Source: Cryphonectria parasitica EP155
Taxonomy: Eukaryota; Ascomycota; Sordariomycetes; Diaporthales; Cryphonectriaceae
Assembly (NCBI RefSeq): GCF_011745365.1
Contig: NW_024468915.1
Span: 2,582,653 to 2,646,652, forward strand
DNA length: 64,000 nucleotides
Reading direction: 5' to 3'
Shown here: positions 1 through 10,671 of the stretch, in pieces
Numbering within the stretch: position 1 is the stretch's first letter
Layout of the letters: every line of letters begins with the position of its first letter
Notes under the pieces: model-generated
What the model saw: the letters and a program-made list of their open reading frames with translations, nothing else
What the model was told of the DNA's origin: nothing
The model's database searches: none
Made by a program: the position numbers and the translations under genes

Positions 1-332
1 CAGAAGAGACCGCTTCCTGGATCTAGCATGACGACAGGCTTGACTTGCCTGCCGGGAAGCAGGGGCCCCTATGCAATCGCAGCGGCAGGCCACTGCTTGA
101 GTGCAACGCGTCGGAGCTGCCTTGAGCTCAGTAACACTACAGCAGCTCCAACCAGCCCCTCTGACCATCCATCACCTTCGACCTCAACACCCACCCTTGA
201 TCTCCCTTCTCAACGCCTCCGACTTTAGAATCGACCTTACCAACAGCAGAGGTTCCGAACAGCAGATCAACATCTCCCTTGTGCTGCCAACCACACCAGC
301 AATTCTGCGAACCTCCCTCGACCACAACGATC
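1..332. other. Upstream region of the proteasome beta-1 gene
   Basis: No gene is recognisable here. The plus strand is rich in C and short pyrimidine runs just ahead of the start codon at 333, as expected for a fungal promoter and 5' leader. Short open frames overlapping this stretch have no recognisable protein content. Confidence 0.6.
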
Positions 333-1418
333 ATGGAGTTTGGCAACTCTGGAAACCTGAGCGAAGGTGACGACGCTCTCTCCCTGTTGCTCTCTCTTTT
401 TGTCGTCGATCATTGTCTGACGTGTGACAACTGACATTCCCTCACTGTAGATGGCATTCATGTCGATATGGAGAGGCTGAAGAAGGGCGAGGTCAAGTAA
501 GTCATCATAGTTGTCGGTCTGTGCATGTTGCATGTTCCCTTCCCAATGCTAATAAATCATTTTGCAGTCTGGGCACCTCGATGTAAGCATCCTCGACTCC
601 CGCGGACACACGAACGTCACTCTAACATCCACGATAGCATGGCAGTCACCTTCAAGGATGGTGTCATACTAGGTACGACAGTGCCCATCATCTCCGCCGG
701 ACTGGTAGACTCCAGCCCCTCTCTGCGCGCAAACAGAAGCATGCTGACAGCCCTCCCTCTCCGTCCCAGGCGCCGACTCCAGAACAACCACCGGCGCATA
801 CATCGCTAATCGAGTGACCGACAAGCTCACCCGTGTCCACGATACCATCTGGTGCTGCCGGTCCGGCTCCGCCGCTGACACGCAAGCCGTTGCCGATATC
901 GTTCAGTACCAGCTAGGCATGTTTCACATGATGAATGGAAAGCCCCCTACCACACAGACCGCTGCCTCCATCTTTCAGGAGTTGTGTTACGCAAACAAGG
1001 ACATGTTGACGTAAGTAATCAAACCACCGTCTTTGCTGTTGATTGTGTCGCGAAATACAAGACAAGCTTCAAGCACTGACATCGTGTCTCCCATTGCAGC
1101 GCTGGCCTCATCATCGCAGGCTGGGACGAGCGTCATGGTGGCCAGGTCTACAGCATTCCCCTCGGTGGCTCACTGCACAAGGGGTCTTACGCTATCGGTG
1201 GATCGGGTTCGACATATATCTACGGTTACTGCGACGCACACTGGAAGGAGGGCATGGAGGAGGCGGAAGCTGTTGACTTCGTCAAAGGTGCCTTGAAGGA
1301 GGCCATCCGGTGGGACGGCTCGTCGGGCGGTGTCATTCGCATGGTCGTGTTGACGGGCAAAGGTGCGGATCGGCATCTGTACCTGCCAGACTCGGAGTAT
1401 AAGGTGCGGCACCAGTAG
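333..1418 (+). CDS. PRE3: 20S proteasome subunit beta-1 (caspase-like activity)
   Basis: Exons read as 333-366, 451-496, 568-582, 638-672, 770-1010 and 1100-1418, giving 229 aa. All introns are GT-AG and frames join exactly. Residues 1-29 are a propeptide. Cleavage between Gly29 and Thr30 would expose the N-terminal nucleophile Thr1; the mature protein starts [19 protein letters not shown]. Catalytic Asp17 and Lys33 (mature numbering) are present. The family (Ntn hydrolase, yeast Pre3/human PSMB6) forms the post-acidic cleaving site in the inner beta rings of the 20S core, in cytosol and nucleus. Length fits the family. The third exon is only 15 nt and carries the catalytic Thr codon. The start is the first ATG in frame with the propeptide. 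Confidence 0.96.
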
Positions 1419-2010
1419 ACGTTCTTTGGTCAATCATCGTGGTCCGGGGCGAGGGTGATAGAGGGACATTATGGGCCAACAGACGAGGGTGGCGCTTCGC
1501 TACCAATAGACATAGCAAAAGACGGCCCCCTGCTTGCTGGGTTTGATGATATGAGCAGCAGCAGGCATGTACAACAAATAATGACATGAGAGCATTTCAC
1601 GATGACAAGATGCATCTCCGATGGACCACCTTACTTCATCTTATACAGCGCTCCCAGGCCGACCTACCTGAAACTCGTAGCCAAACCTTTCAGCGAAGAC
1701 AAATAGTAGGAAGAAAGATCGGGACACAGCATGCTTCTTCCCCTTGGACGATGGATGGATGAACGGACCGCCGACTTGTAGGCAGCCAGCGCAGAGCTTC
1801 GCTAGGTGCTTACACGAAAAGAATGAAACCCCTCGTTTTTTGATGATATATACATACCTATCTGCAGATCCACTGTATAGGATCTCGGGGGTATGGGTAT
1901 AGAGAGTTGAGACCTGAGGACGCAAGAATGATGTGCTTCCAAAGTCACCTACAGCTATTGAGGCTTTTTATCATGGTCTTTATAATACGTCACGTTAGCA
2001 CTGCTGTGGT

Positions 2011-2032
2011 CACACACACACGCGCGCGCGCG
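2011..2032. repeat. Alternating CA/CG dinucleotide tract
   Basis: Five CA units run directly into six CG units, 22 bp of uninterrupted alternating pyrimidine-purine. Such sequence can adopt Z-DNA in vitro; any role here is unknown. Confidence 0.9.
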
Positions 2033-2055
2033 AGGTGATCAAGAGGTTTAGCAGA

Positions 2056-2058
<3 letters not shown>

Positions 2059-2091
<33 letters not shown>
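2059..2091. repeat. AT dinucleotide microsatellite
   Basis: About 16 uninterrupted AT units, 27 bp after the CA/CG tract. It is likely polymorphic in length. Confidence 0.95.
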
Positions 2092-2096
<5 letters not shown>

Positions 2097-2782
2097 GTCA
2101 TCACCCATCAACTGAAGAGAAGGAGAAGCCTGTGAAGGAGATCCCATCCCTCAATAACAGAACCACCTTCAACGCCAGACTAGTATGGTGTAGCTCAGAC
2201 CATAAAAGAGACGGGAAGAAAATCATCAGAACACCCCGAGTCTTTCTCTAAAGTCTTGTTCATGACTCCCAGCCCATAGGCACCGCCCTTGTCGGCCCGT
2301 GACCCCAATTCCAGTCCCATTCTCATCATCCATGCACGTAACATGCCCGCGAAAAATAATCTTACAAGAAAAAACACCAGGCACCCAACCCAAGGTGTGT
2401 GTCTCTGCTCTCGGCGGCCCCATCCCCCCCATCCCGTCTTTTATTTGCTACTCCCCGTCCGTGATTCCAGATGCGGAATATCATTCCGTTTGTCTTCGTC
2501 TAGTGCGGGTACGAAAAGACCGCTGCCTTTTAAGTAGCATCTGCGTCAAATACGTATCTGGCAGAACGTGTGCGCTCGGGTTGAATCCCGAAATGAAGGT
2601 TGCCGCAACATCGCCTGTCGTAGATTTCTCGCAAACAATTGCAGTAGTTGTCCCAGCAAACGAGTTGCACGACACAGCCATAGAACCTCTCCCAACCGCC
2701 TCCGGAGCTAGGAAAGGGGGATCAAGGTATAGCCAAAAGACTACATGAAACGGGAAGAATCAATGCCCCAGGCAGCAGCAGC

Positions 2783-4486
2783 CTAAGCAGCTCCTGTAGC
2801 CGCGGCGGGGGCAGCCGTTGTGTCAGGGGCTGTAGCCATAGCTTGACTGGAAGTGGTGTTGGTCGTGCGTGGTCGGTGACCGACAACATCACGGGCATAG
2901 AACTCCACCAACATGGTTGCATATGCCTCCAGATCCTCGACCGGAACGGCCAGGCGGAAATCATTCAGGACAAGGAACTGGATCTCGAGGTGGTTGAGCT
3001 CTGCGAGAGGAAGACCACCGACCTGTATCACACTCCACGTTAGCGGCGAATATACAACAAGAACGACACCACCGGGGGAAAGGAAACATACCTTAGCGTA
3101 TCTTGAGTTGGTGTAAAACACATCGGAAAAGAATTTGCTTGAGCACGTAACCCCAGCAATAATCAACCTATGGATATTGAAACTGTCCACCACGAAAAAG
3201 GTTGGCTGGCTCACTGCCGAGACAGACTCGGCGGCAGGCTCACTCATACTTGCGTTGTGCTTACCGTCTGCAGACGATTTCTCAGAGGTCGGGGCCCGCT
3301 CATTTTCGGAATCTGAGTCGTCGACTATGTCTTCGTCCGCTTCGCTATCGCTGCTGTCGTCGTTGTCGTCCCTCTCTTCCTCGTCGCCGTCCTTCATGAC
3401 TACATCTCTCTGGACTGGTTCCGAAGGCTGGCCCTGCTTCTTGGCCTCTTCGGACTTCATGACCAGATCATTGACCCGTTCGGTCATTCGATCAAAGTAG
3501 ACCAGCAGGCTCAAGAATACCTCATACGTGGTCGGGCAGTACTTGTGTATCCGGCTCAGATAGCTCAGGATGGTGATAGCCGGAACATTCTTGCCATGGA
3601 AAGCCAGAACACTGCTGCTGAGCGGGCTCATGCTATGCTCGCTAGCCGAACCGTCGTTCTGTGCTTGTGCCTGCTTGACGTGGCTGGCGTTCCGCTCGAT
3701 AGCGTTACGGCTCAGCGCATCGTGCTGGAGGTCATTTGTGGTGGTTATTTTTGTCAGGAGTGCCGCGACCATCTCGATGATATCGCCGATAGGCATGGCG
3801 CTGATCTCGTATTTCTTGGCCTGCAGCGGAGGGTCGTTGGCACCGGTCCTATTCATCTCGGTTCTTGCGAGAGCCTCGATGTGAGCCAGGTCGCGCACGT
3901 GGATCGTCGTCTGCTGGGTCGCTGCATCATCATCCGCAAGGGTTGTGTTCGATTCGACCTGAGTAGAACCGTCCCATTGATCGCCCGAGTCAGAGGCGGG
4001 CGAAGGCATGGTCTGATTCACATGAGCTGTTTGTAGGTGGCCCTGGGTATGCGCTGTCGCCGGTCCATGACCGTCAGATCGTACGTCTGCGGGTCTCTGC
4101 GCCGGGGAGTGCGCTGAGGGGTCCATGTAAGCCTGTTTGTGCTCATACTGGGATGGTGCAACCAGGTTATCGTCGGATCTTGATGCGCCTCCTGCGCTCC
4201 CCGAGGGCGAGGAGGAATCAGGTGGCGAGGGCAGCCGCGAGGCTCCAGTCCGTTGGCCAGTTGCGGCAGGGTTTTCCCACTCGTCCTGCGCCTGTGTGGG
4301 GTATCTCGCTGGGGATCGTTGTCGGCTTGAGGATGAACGGCGGGGGGTGGAGTCTCGCGAGTGGCTGCTGGAGCGGTAATGGGAGGAGTCTTGGTGTTGT
4401 TGCGTGTATGGCAGGCCTTGGGTGGCAATCATCGTGTGGAAACCTGCCGAGTGGGATGCGCCGTAGTCTCCAATTAGCGTGGCCAT
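2783..4486 (-). CDS. Pho80-like cyclin
   Basis: Exons 4486-3092 and 3022-2783 encode 544 aa. The first in-frame ATG is at 4486; the open frame extends a little further upstream without an ATG. The N-terminal half is Ser/Pro/Gln-rich and probably disordered. The cyclin fold follows: a segment containing FHGKNVPAITILSYLSRIHK and YEVFLSLLVYFDRM, then an acidic Ser/Asp/Glu insertion of about 90 residues, then the second half (VDSFNIHRLIIAGVTCSSKF and GGLPLAELNHLEIQFLVLND). Proteins of this family bind Pho85-type kinases and control phosphate-starvation signalling (Neurospora PREG, yeast Pho80). Whether this is the PREG orthologue or another Pcl6/7-type cyclin cannot be settled here. The 69-nt intron (3023-3091) is in frame and stop-free, but the protein motif is only continuous when it is removed. 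Confidence 0.87.
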   Translation of the reverse strand: MATLIGDYGASHSAGFHTMIATQGLPYTQQHQDSSHYRSSSHSRDSTPRRSSSSRQRSPARYPTQAQDEWENPAATGQRTGASRLPSPPDSSSPSGSAGGASRSDDNLVAPSQYEHKQAYMDPSAHSPAQRPADVRSDGHGPATAHTQGHLQTAHVNQTMPSPASDSGDQWDGSTQVESNTTLADDDAATQQTTIHVRDLAHIEALARTEMNRTGANDPPLQAKKYEISAMPIGDIIEMVAALLTKITTTNDLQHDALSRNAIERNASHVKQAQAQNDGSASEHSMSPLSSSVLAFHGKNVPAITILSYLSRIHKYCPTTYEVFLSLLVYFDRMTERVNDLVMKSEEAKKQGQPSEPVQRDVVMKDGDEEERDDNDDSSDSEADEDIVDDSDSENERAPTSEKSSADGKHNASMSEPAAESVSAVSQPTFFVVDSFNIHRLIIAGVTCSSKFFSDVFYTNSRYAKVCFLSPGGVVLVVYSPLTWSVIQVGGLPLAELNHLEIQFLVLNDFRLAVPVEDLEAYATMLVEFYARDVVGHRPRTTNTTSSQAMATAPDTTAAPAAATGAA

Positions 4487-7400
4487 GTCCGTCACAGAAT
4501 AGTCCCGTTTTGACTGCTTCTTTCCGTTGAAGCCCAAAAGTTGAACGAAGTCGAGGGCAGGAGGGGTTCGGTGTTGTTCGAACGACGAGAGTGGCTTGAG
4601 GGGGTAAATTGGAAGGGAAGGAGTCGTGGTCTTCGGTTATTAGATTGCAAAAATAATAATGCTTTATACCTGCTGTTGGTACGGTCAGCTCATTCGAAAG
4701 CCTTTATGTGCATAGTTTTGTAGCGATGATAGCAGAATAGCAGCGCGTGCCAGTTGGCGATGGCTCTGATGTGATGAACCCAGAAAAAAGAAACAAGGAA
4801 AAAGAAAAAGAAAATCGAAGTCAATATTCGAGAGTCTAGCCGTGCCGGAAGCAGCTATAAAACCACAACACTTGTTGTCCTCGATCGACAGCAAAACAAG
4901 GAGCCTCAAGATGATCTATGCAGACAATGAATGGCGCAAGGTCGTCTGATCGCGATGGTATTGATGTGGTGTGCAAGCCGTTGACTATAGTGAACGAGGT
5001 AGGGCAGCCTTTTCCTCCTCTTTCAAACATGCTTCAGCGTTCGTGAGGGGCGAGGCCGCCATTGGACTTGGCGTGAGGCTGTTCTTTCTATTCAGCTCTT
5101 CGTGCGATGACCTGGCGGAGAGTCGACGAGACCAGAACGAGCTGCCACGTTGGCGACAACGTGGCACCGATGAGTGTCGCAATGATCTTTGCCCAAGCAT
5201 ATTATATGAGCATGGCCAGGAGTCGTCAAATAAAAGGAGCCCTAGCTTGTCTATCGGCAGTTGAAGAGTCGTTGATTAAGGTGTTGGTATTGGCGAGGGC
5301 TTGGTGATCTCAACACAAACGGTCGACGTCACATTGGTGATGATAATGATAAGGACAAGGCGAGCTGCGAGGGATATAGCTGCGATAAGACGTTGTCGTG
5401 GAGACCAAATTGGGAATGGCGACGGCTTGGGTGACAGGCGCTTGGACAGTGGGACGATGATGTCGTGGTCTGCGCGAAACCATCTCTCTTCTCTGGTCTC
5501 GCCCTCCACCTCTCCTTCCTCTCCCATCTCCTTGCTCCCCCGCTGCAGTGAGGGTATGGCGCCTAACCAGGAAGGAAGGCCGGCCGGGAGATAAAACACA
5601 CGAGAAGGACAAAAAAAGAAGGAAAAGAATAGGAGAGACGAGGCGAGCACAGGCCAGATCTGATCCAACCAGAACCAGCCGTCATCACCATCATGACACC
5701 AACTGAGCAGCGAAGATAAGGAAAGATACAGTCGACATACCAGAATGATATCGTAACAAGGACTCGCTGAGACCACGCAAAAGAAAACTCAAGTCTACAA
5801 GTTGAGGACGGACGAAGAGGGGATGGTCGATGTCTGCCCTCTTACCGCAAAGGAATAGTAGGAATTGCGGTGGTGGTTTTGGGGGGAGTGGTTGGCGGTA
5901 GTGTGTGTATGTGTTTGGGAAGGAGGAGGACGACGAGAAGGATGAGGAGAGAATCAAGAATTCAATCTAGGGTGCCAGGACGGGACAAGCACAACCTTAG
6001 CACGAGGGGGCATGGGCAAGAGCAAGGGCATGGTTGGGGGGGAGGGGGAAGCAGGATGACACAAACAAGGTGCCAAGCGGCAAGCACGAGAATGTTGCGG
6101 TTGGGGCCAATCTTGGTGGGTGGATGGCGGGTGGAGAAGGTCGGGTAGGTACGTTTGCATTGTACTGTACTTTGTGGTGCCTGCGAACGGGGACTCTTGC
6201 GGCACTGCGATAGGGTTCTGCGGTAGCACTGTCAGCACAGCCTGACAGGCCCTTTCCCCCTCCTTTCCCCCGCTGCACACTGCACACTTGCCCACTATAG
6301 GCCCTGTAGCTTGCTTGGCCGTGCCCCTCCTCACTGGAGCCACAGCAGGTCCAGCGTCACCCTCGCCTTCACCCATCCGTGCCACCCTCTCCCTCTGGTT
6401 ATCGTGTGAAGGACGTTTCAGGGGGCCCACCATTACCTTAGGTTATGCATTATCCACATCTGTTGGAGTCTAGACTTCTGGTTTCTCTCACGAGGAACCA
6501 GACCAGAAAAGAAAGGGCTCTCCCAATTCATCCATCTCAACCCCTCGTCAACCCTTCTTGCAGAGAGCCATGACTCTTGACTCTCGACTTCTCACTGCAT
6601 TGATGACATGGCATATGGGCTGATCCACCAAGTCAATTCAACTTGGAGGAGCAGCTTGTAGGAACTACCTTTTTCGTTTTGCTGCCCTCTACTCTCTTCT
6701 CAGTGGGTCCTGATCTGATCTGGGCATCGACGGTGCAGGGGGTAAGACCGGGGGGACGGCCGATCAATGGTAACAAAGCAGCCTGACGCAACGCGCAGCC
6801 CACCCACGAGTTGTGGCGACGAATCTCAACTGGCGAGACTTGCGACGAGGATATCTCAGCTATGACATAGCCCCTCGCACCGAAAACGACCAGAATTCTT
6901 GCTCGTGCTTCACCGTCTATCTGACATCCTCCCCGTCTTGTCCATCGCGCGGTTTGGGGGTTTTTTCTTTGGCTGCGGGCCATTGCAAGTTTATGCTTAA
7001 CTTCTGTGTATCCTTTAGTGTAACATTCGATACATACAGGGTAAAAGGATCCATTCAGGTTGGCCCCATTTGGGAAGGAGAAGGAAGAGAAGAAATCGGT
7101 GTCATCGTTGTCCAAAAAGTTATGGGACCACATACCTCTGTCTCGCCACCGCCGCCTTTTCTTTTTTTTTTTTTTTTCCGGAGCTTCTTGCCGCGTCCTC
7201 ACTGTAAGGCGGCACAGCGGGAACTGCGGCACTTGTCAACCTCGGCCATTTCATTCGCCTGGAATCTATTACATGTTAAATACTATAGTAGTATTACTAC
7301 CACCTTTGCACCACACCTTGACGCTCCGACTATTTGGTTGCAGCCAATGCAGCTCCGCGTCGGCCCTATCCGTGCAGAGTATCAATCTGACCTCATCATC

Positions 7401-9711
7401 GTAGGCCTCCTCCTCCTCCTCCCTCTCTCCTTCTTTCTCATTGAAAACTCATTCCTTGCCTATTCTTTCAGTAAGAATGCAAGAGGGGAGCAGTGGCATT
7501 TTCGCGTACTCTCGTTGGTTGGCTTAGGTCGCCTCATAGATTGAGGAATCCAGTACCATGTTGCGGAGAACTTGTTGATCTGAACAGCCCGCCTTGTCCC
7601 TTCTGCTAAGATCTCCCCCGGCCCCTTGGTATCCTCTTCCTTTCCTTTCCAATTCTTGCTTTTTCTTTCTTTTCTGTTCCTTTCCTTTCTAGTTAATTCT
7701 TCTCTCCCTTATTCCCTCGCTTGACAACTCTCTTTCATCTTCTCCCTACCTTTTCATCTTCTACCTTCTTCCTTTCCTTTTTTACAACCCTTTCTTTTCC
7801 GGAACAGTCTACTGTACAGGCTAGTCTGTCAAATGCCGCGCCAGGCTAGACCCCTATCGCATGCGCTGTAGGGGATACCCTAGCACCCCTAGACAATTAG
7901 GTAATAGCCATGTCCCAGCCGCGTCTTCGCTACTATATTTATAAATCTTGTTTTTAACTCAAATAATGCACCCTCTGATTCGGGCCGTCGATATTACAGG
8001 GTCTACTTACATTGCCCCAATACCATAATATCAACTGCATACAATTCTACCCAAGTTTAGCAGCCGCGTTGACACTGTTTATACCTGGGCCGAATCATTC
8101 AGTCCACTTCATTCAATGAAATGACGAAAAGACAAATCGTCCGAGATGAACGCTTGTACCTTTTACGTCAGAACGCTATCCTCCTCCAAGAATTCAGCAG
8201 CAGTTCGGGTTGAGTGGGCCGCGACGGGCATAAGCTCATTAGTTTACGGCACGTTCAGTGTGATACGCGTCACAAAAGTGATAGCCTTTGAAGATCTACA
8301 GGGGCGCACGCCTCTGAACGGTAAGAAATGAGACAGGACCCCGACGGGATCCTGCGGCACGGCAGAACTCAATAAACTTCATTAACGACTGATTAAATCC
8401 ACCACTCCCATGCTGCATCCTGTACCACACAGGTCTGGCATTGATCTATTCAGTGATGGATGGATGAGCTTCAAATACACAAGCAAGCAGTAGTGAACAG
8501 GATGATCAGTTTTCAGCTACAGTAATAAAAGAAAAGCGTTGGGCCTGGTCCCAGTCCTCATGCTGTCTTTGGTATTCGTCCAGTCTCAGCACACCGATCA
8601 CGGTGTTGTTCCAGGCCGCAGTCGTGGACAGTTTCATTCCCAGCCACCCTCCAGCCAAAGTATTCCTTTCACCCTATTCTCTTCGTTGCCGCAGGGCTTC
8701 GTGCAGCCGTTGAAGTTCCCGACGTAGAAAGGTGCACGAGCCTTTTCCTAGTTGAAGGCAATGCACATGTAATGAGCTAATTACAAATCTACTTAAATCT
8801 TCAATATATTTGAATTTTTGACAATGCGCGTACAGCGGCTAGTTTGTTCGGCCTAGAAAGAAAACAATAAGTACGAGCATCTATACACATGTGGCCAGGA
8901 CATATGGACCGCATCCATTTCGCTGCGGAACCTTTCTTCGATTTCCATACTCCTACTGTACTCACAGGGGCCGAGGAATACGACCTGAAGGTCTGAGCAT
9001 GTGCTGGCGAGAGAGGAACATGGACCGGCAAGAGAAGTCAGATGATTTGAGCAATGTGGCAAGTTTGCTCCCATTTCTGAATGTTAGCCTCAACGAAGTC
9101 AAAGGCAATGGACCTCGTGTGAGCCGGGGCTACGTGAGTGTCTGCTAGCATTACGTCCTATGGGAAAGCTCTTGCAATCACAACCAAGTCCTGCGTTGAA
9201 GCCACACAAGTCTTCTCATAGTCTTTAAATCTTAGACGAGATATGATTACTCGAGCGTAATGTTAGACTGTTAAAGCATATACACGTGCCTTTTCCTCAC
9301 AACAATTTCTGCTTCGTCTATAATACCGAGCAATCAACGGATTTGAGAATATGGAAATACGTTGATCTAATGTCCGTTGATCTAATATCCGCAATCAACA
9401 CTGGCAGTGTGTGTGTGTGCCTAACGTGGGAGTGTTCGGACTTAGCTATGGAGATGTAAGCCAGCATCTCAAGGACTTAAGGAAACATCTCCGGCCTGCA
9501 TTAAGAAGTCTTGCTGTGCATTAAGCCAAATGCAGATGAAGGGGATTCAGTATAGAGCTGATGGACATTGTCTAAACATATATATATGACGAAGTCCTCT
9601 GCCTAAGATGGTGAGGGATAGCTTCACAATGTCTCCTTATCTCACAATTTCCAAGTGCACCCTGTTTACATAACCCTTACCAAAATCCCAGGAACAAGAA
9701 CCATTGGCCCG
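4487..9711. other. 5.2-kb gene-poor region
   Basis: No protein-coding gene is recognisable. The part next to 4486 probably holds the cyclin promoter and leader, seen as pyrimidine-rich sequence on the minus strand at about 4770-4830. On the plus strand there is a T-homopolymer near 7162-7177 and a long CT-rich belt at about 7385-7800, which resembles a promoter or leader for a plus-strand transcript. The sequence after it (7810-8830) is AT-richer with only short open frames (for example 8146-8331) of no recognisable family. A long untranslated leader or non-coding transcript is possible but unproven. Confidence 0.5.
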
Positions 9712-10671
9712 ATGACTCAAAAACGCATCTTCATGACTGGTGCCTCCGGGTACATTGGCTCCGTGATCACAGAATTCGCCATCGCCAAAGGCTACACGGT
9801 CCGTGGGCTGTCCCGCAGCGAGACAAGCGATGCTAAACTTGCCGCACTCGGCGCAACTGCCGTTCGCGGGAGCCTCGAGACCTTGGACGTGCTCCAGGCA
9901 GAGGCAGCCCAGGCCGACTTTGTCCTGCACCTTGCGCACACACTTTCCCGCATGGGCTTCAACACCCCCTATGACAAGGTCTTGGCCATCGACCGGCCAG
10001 CCGTGACCGCCATGGTTATGGGTCTCAAGGCGTCTGACAGCACAGACAAGTCCCTCATCATCACCTCTGGGACTCTTACCGTCCTCCCAGATCCTGATGG
10101 CAAAGAGACAGACGAGACGGCACCAATCAAGACGGACACTCCGCTGCCACGCCACAAGTGCTTTGAGCATGCCCAGGCCGTCACCGCCGGGACGGACGTC
10201 AAGGCCATGTGCATTCGCCTTGCTCCTTTTGTCTACGGACGCGGGGGCTCTGGTGTCAAGATGTTCCTCGAGGGCGCTGCCGCCGCAGGAAATGCTTTCT
10301 ATATTGACGATGGTGCCACACGCACAACGACAGTGCATGTCGATGACGCGGCTAGGCTGTACCTGCTCGTGGCGGAGAAGGGAAGGGCTGGCGAGGAGTA
10401 CAATGGGAGCGCCGAGACAAATGTCACTATGAAAGAACTGCGAGAGGCTATGGGCAATGTGCTAGGCATTCCCGTAGTGTCTCTGAAGAAGGAGGAGGCG
10501 CTCAAGAAGAACCTGCCCGCTTTCCTTGTCATGTTCTTGACGAATGAGAACAGGGCGAGTGGTGAGAAGGCAAAGAGAGAATTGGGCTGGAAGGTCGAGA
10601 TGCCAGGGATCTTGGAGGACGTGAGGAATGGCTCGTATGTTGCCGTTGCGGAGGAATTGACAAAGAAGTGA
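9712..10671 (+). CDS. Atypical/extended short-chain dehydrogenase (NAD-dependent epimerase-like)
   Basis: Single exon, 319 aa, starting at ATG 9712 just before the nucleotide-binding beta strand. Residues 5-17 contain the Rossmann glycine motif TGASGYIGS. The extended-SDR layout continues: a VLHLAHT strand, an active-site Ser region (IITSGTL), a substrate-binding R-L-A-P-F-V-Y-G segment near the middle, and a C-terminal NRASGEKAKRELGW element typical of NAD(P)-binding epimerase/isoflavone-reductase-like proteins. The usual catalytic YxxxK is not visible; the equivalent stretch reads PLPRHKCFEHA, so classical dehydrogenase chemistry is doubtful. The substrate is unknown. No neighbouring gene suggests a pathway. 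Probably cytosolic: no signal peptide or membrane segment. Confidence 0.88.
   Translation: MTQKRIFMTGASGYIGSVITEFAIAKGYTVRGLSRSETSDAKLAALGATAVRGSLETLDVLQAEAAQADFVLHLAHTLSRMGFNTPYDKVLAIDRPAVTAMVMGLKASDSTDKSLIITSGTLTVLPDPDGKETDETAPIKTDTPLPRHKCFEHAQAVTAGTDVKAMCIRLAPFVYGRGGSGVKMFLEGAAAAGNAFYIDDGATRTTTVHVDDAARLYLLVAEKGRAGEEYNGSAETNVTMKELREAMGNVLGIPVVSLKKEEALKKNLPAFLVMFLTNENRASGEKAKRELGWKVEMPGILEDVRNGSYVAVAEELTKK

Larger units (their letters stand above)
1419..2782. other. Intergenic region between convergent genes, with simple repeats
   Basis: This is the shared 3' flank of the proteasome gene (+) and the cyclin gene (-). I see no gene. It contains an alternating CA/CG run and a long AT microsatellite, listed separately. 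The open frame at 2299-2748 has no recognisable domain and composition typical of non-coding flank. Confidence 0.6.

Noticed and set aside
5276..6433. Overlapping minus-strand frames upstream of the cyclin
   Set aside because: Repetitive Ser/Leu/Pro/Arg translation of low-complexity DNA and no family match.
6813..7544. 243-residue open frame on the plus strand
   Set aside because: It runs through a T-homopolymer and CT-rich belt, giving Phe/Leu/Ser-rich nonsense; no recognisable protein.
8146..8331. 61-residue ORF after the pyrimidine belt
   Set aside because: Position is suggestive of a small gene, but the peptide has no recognisable features; kept only as a note in the region entry.
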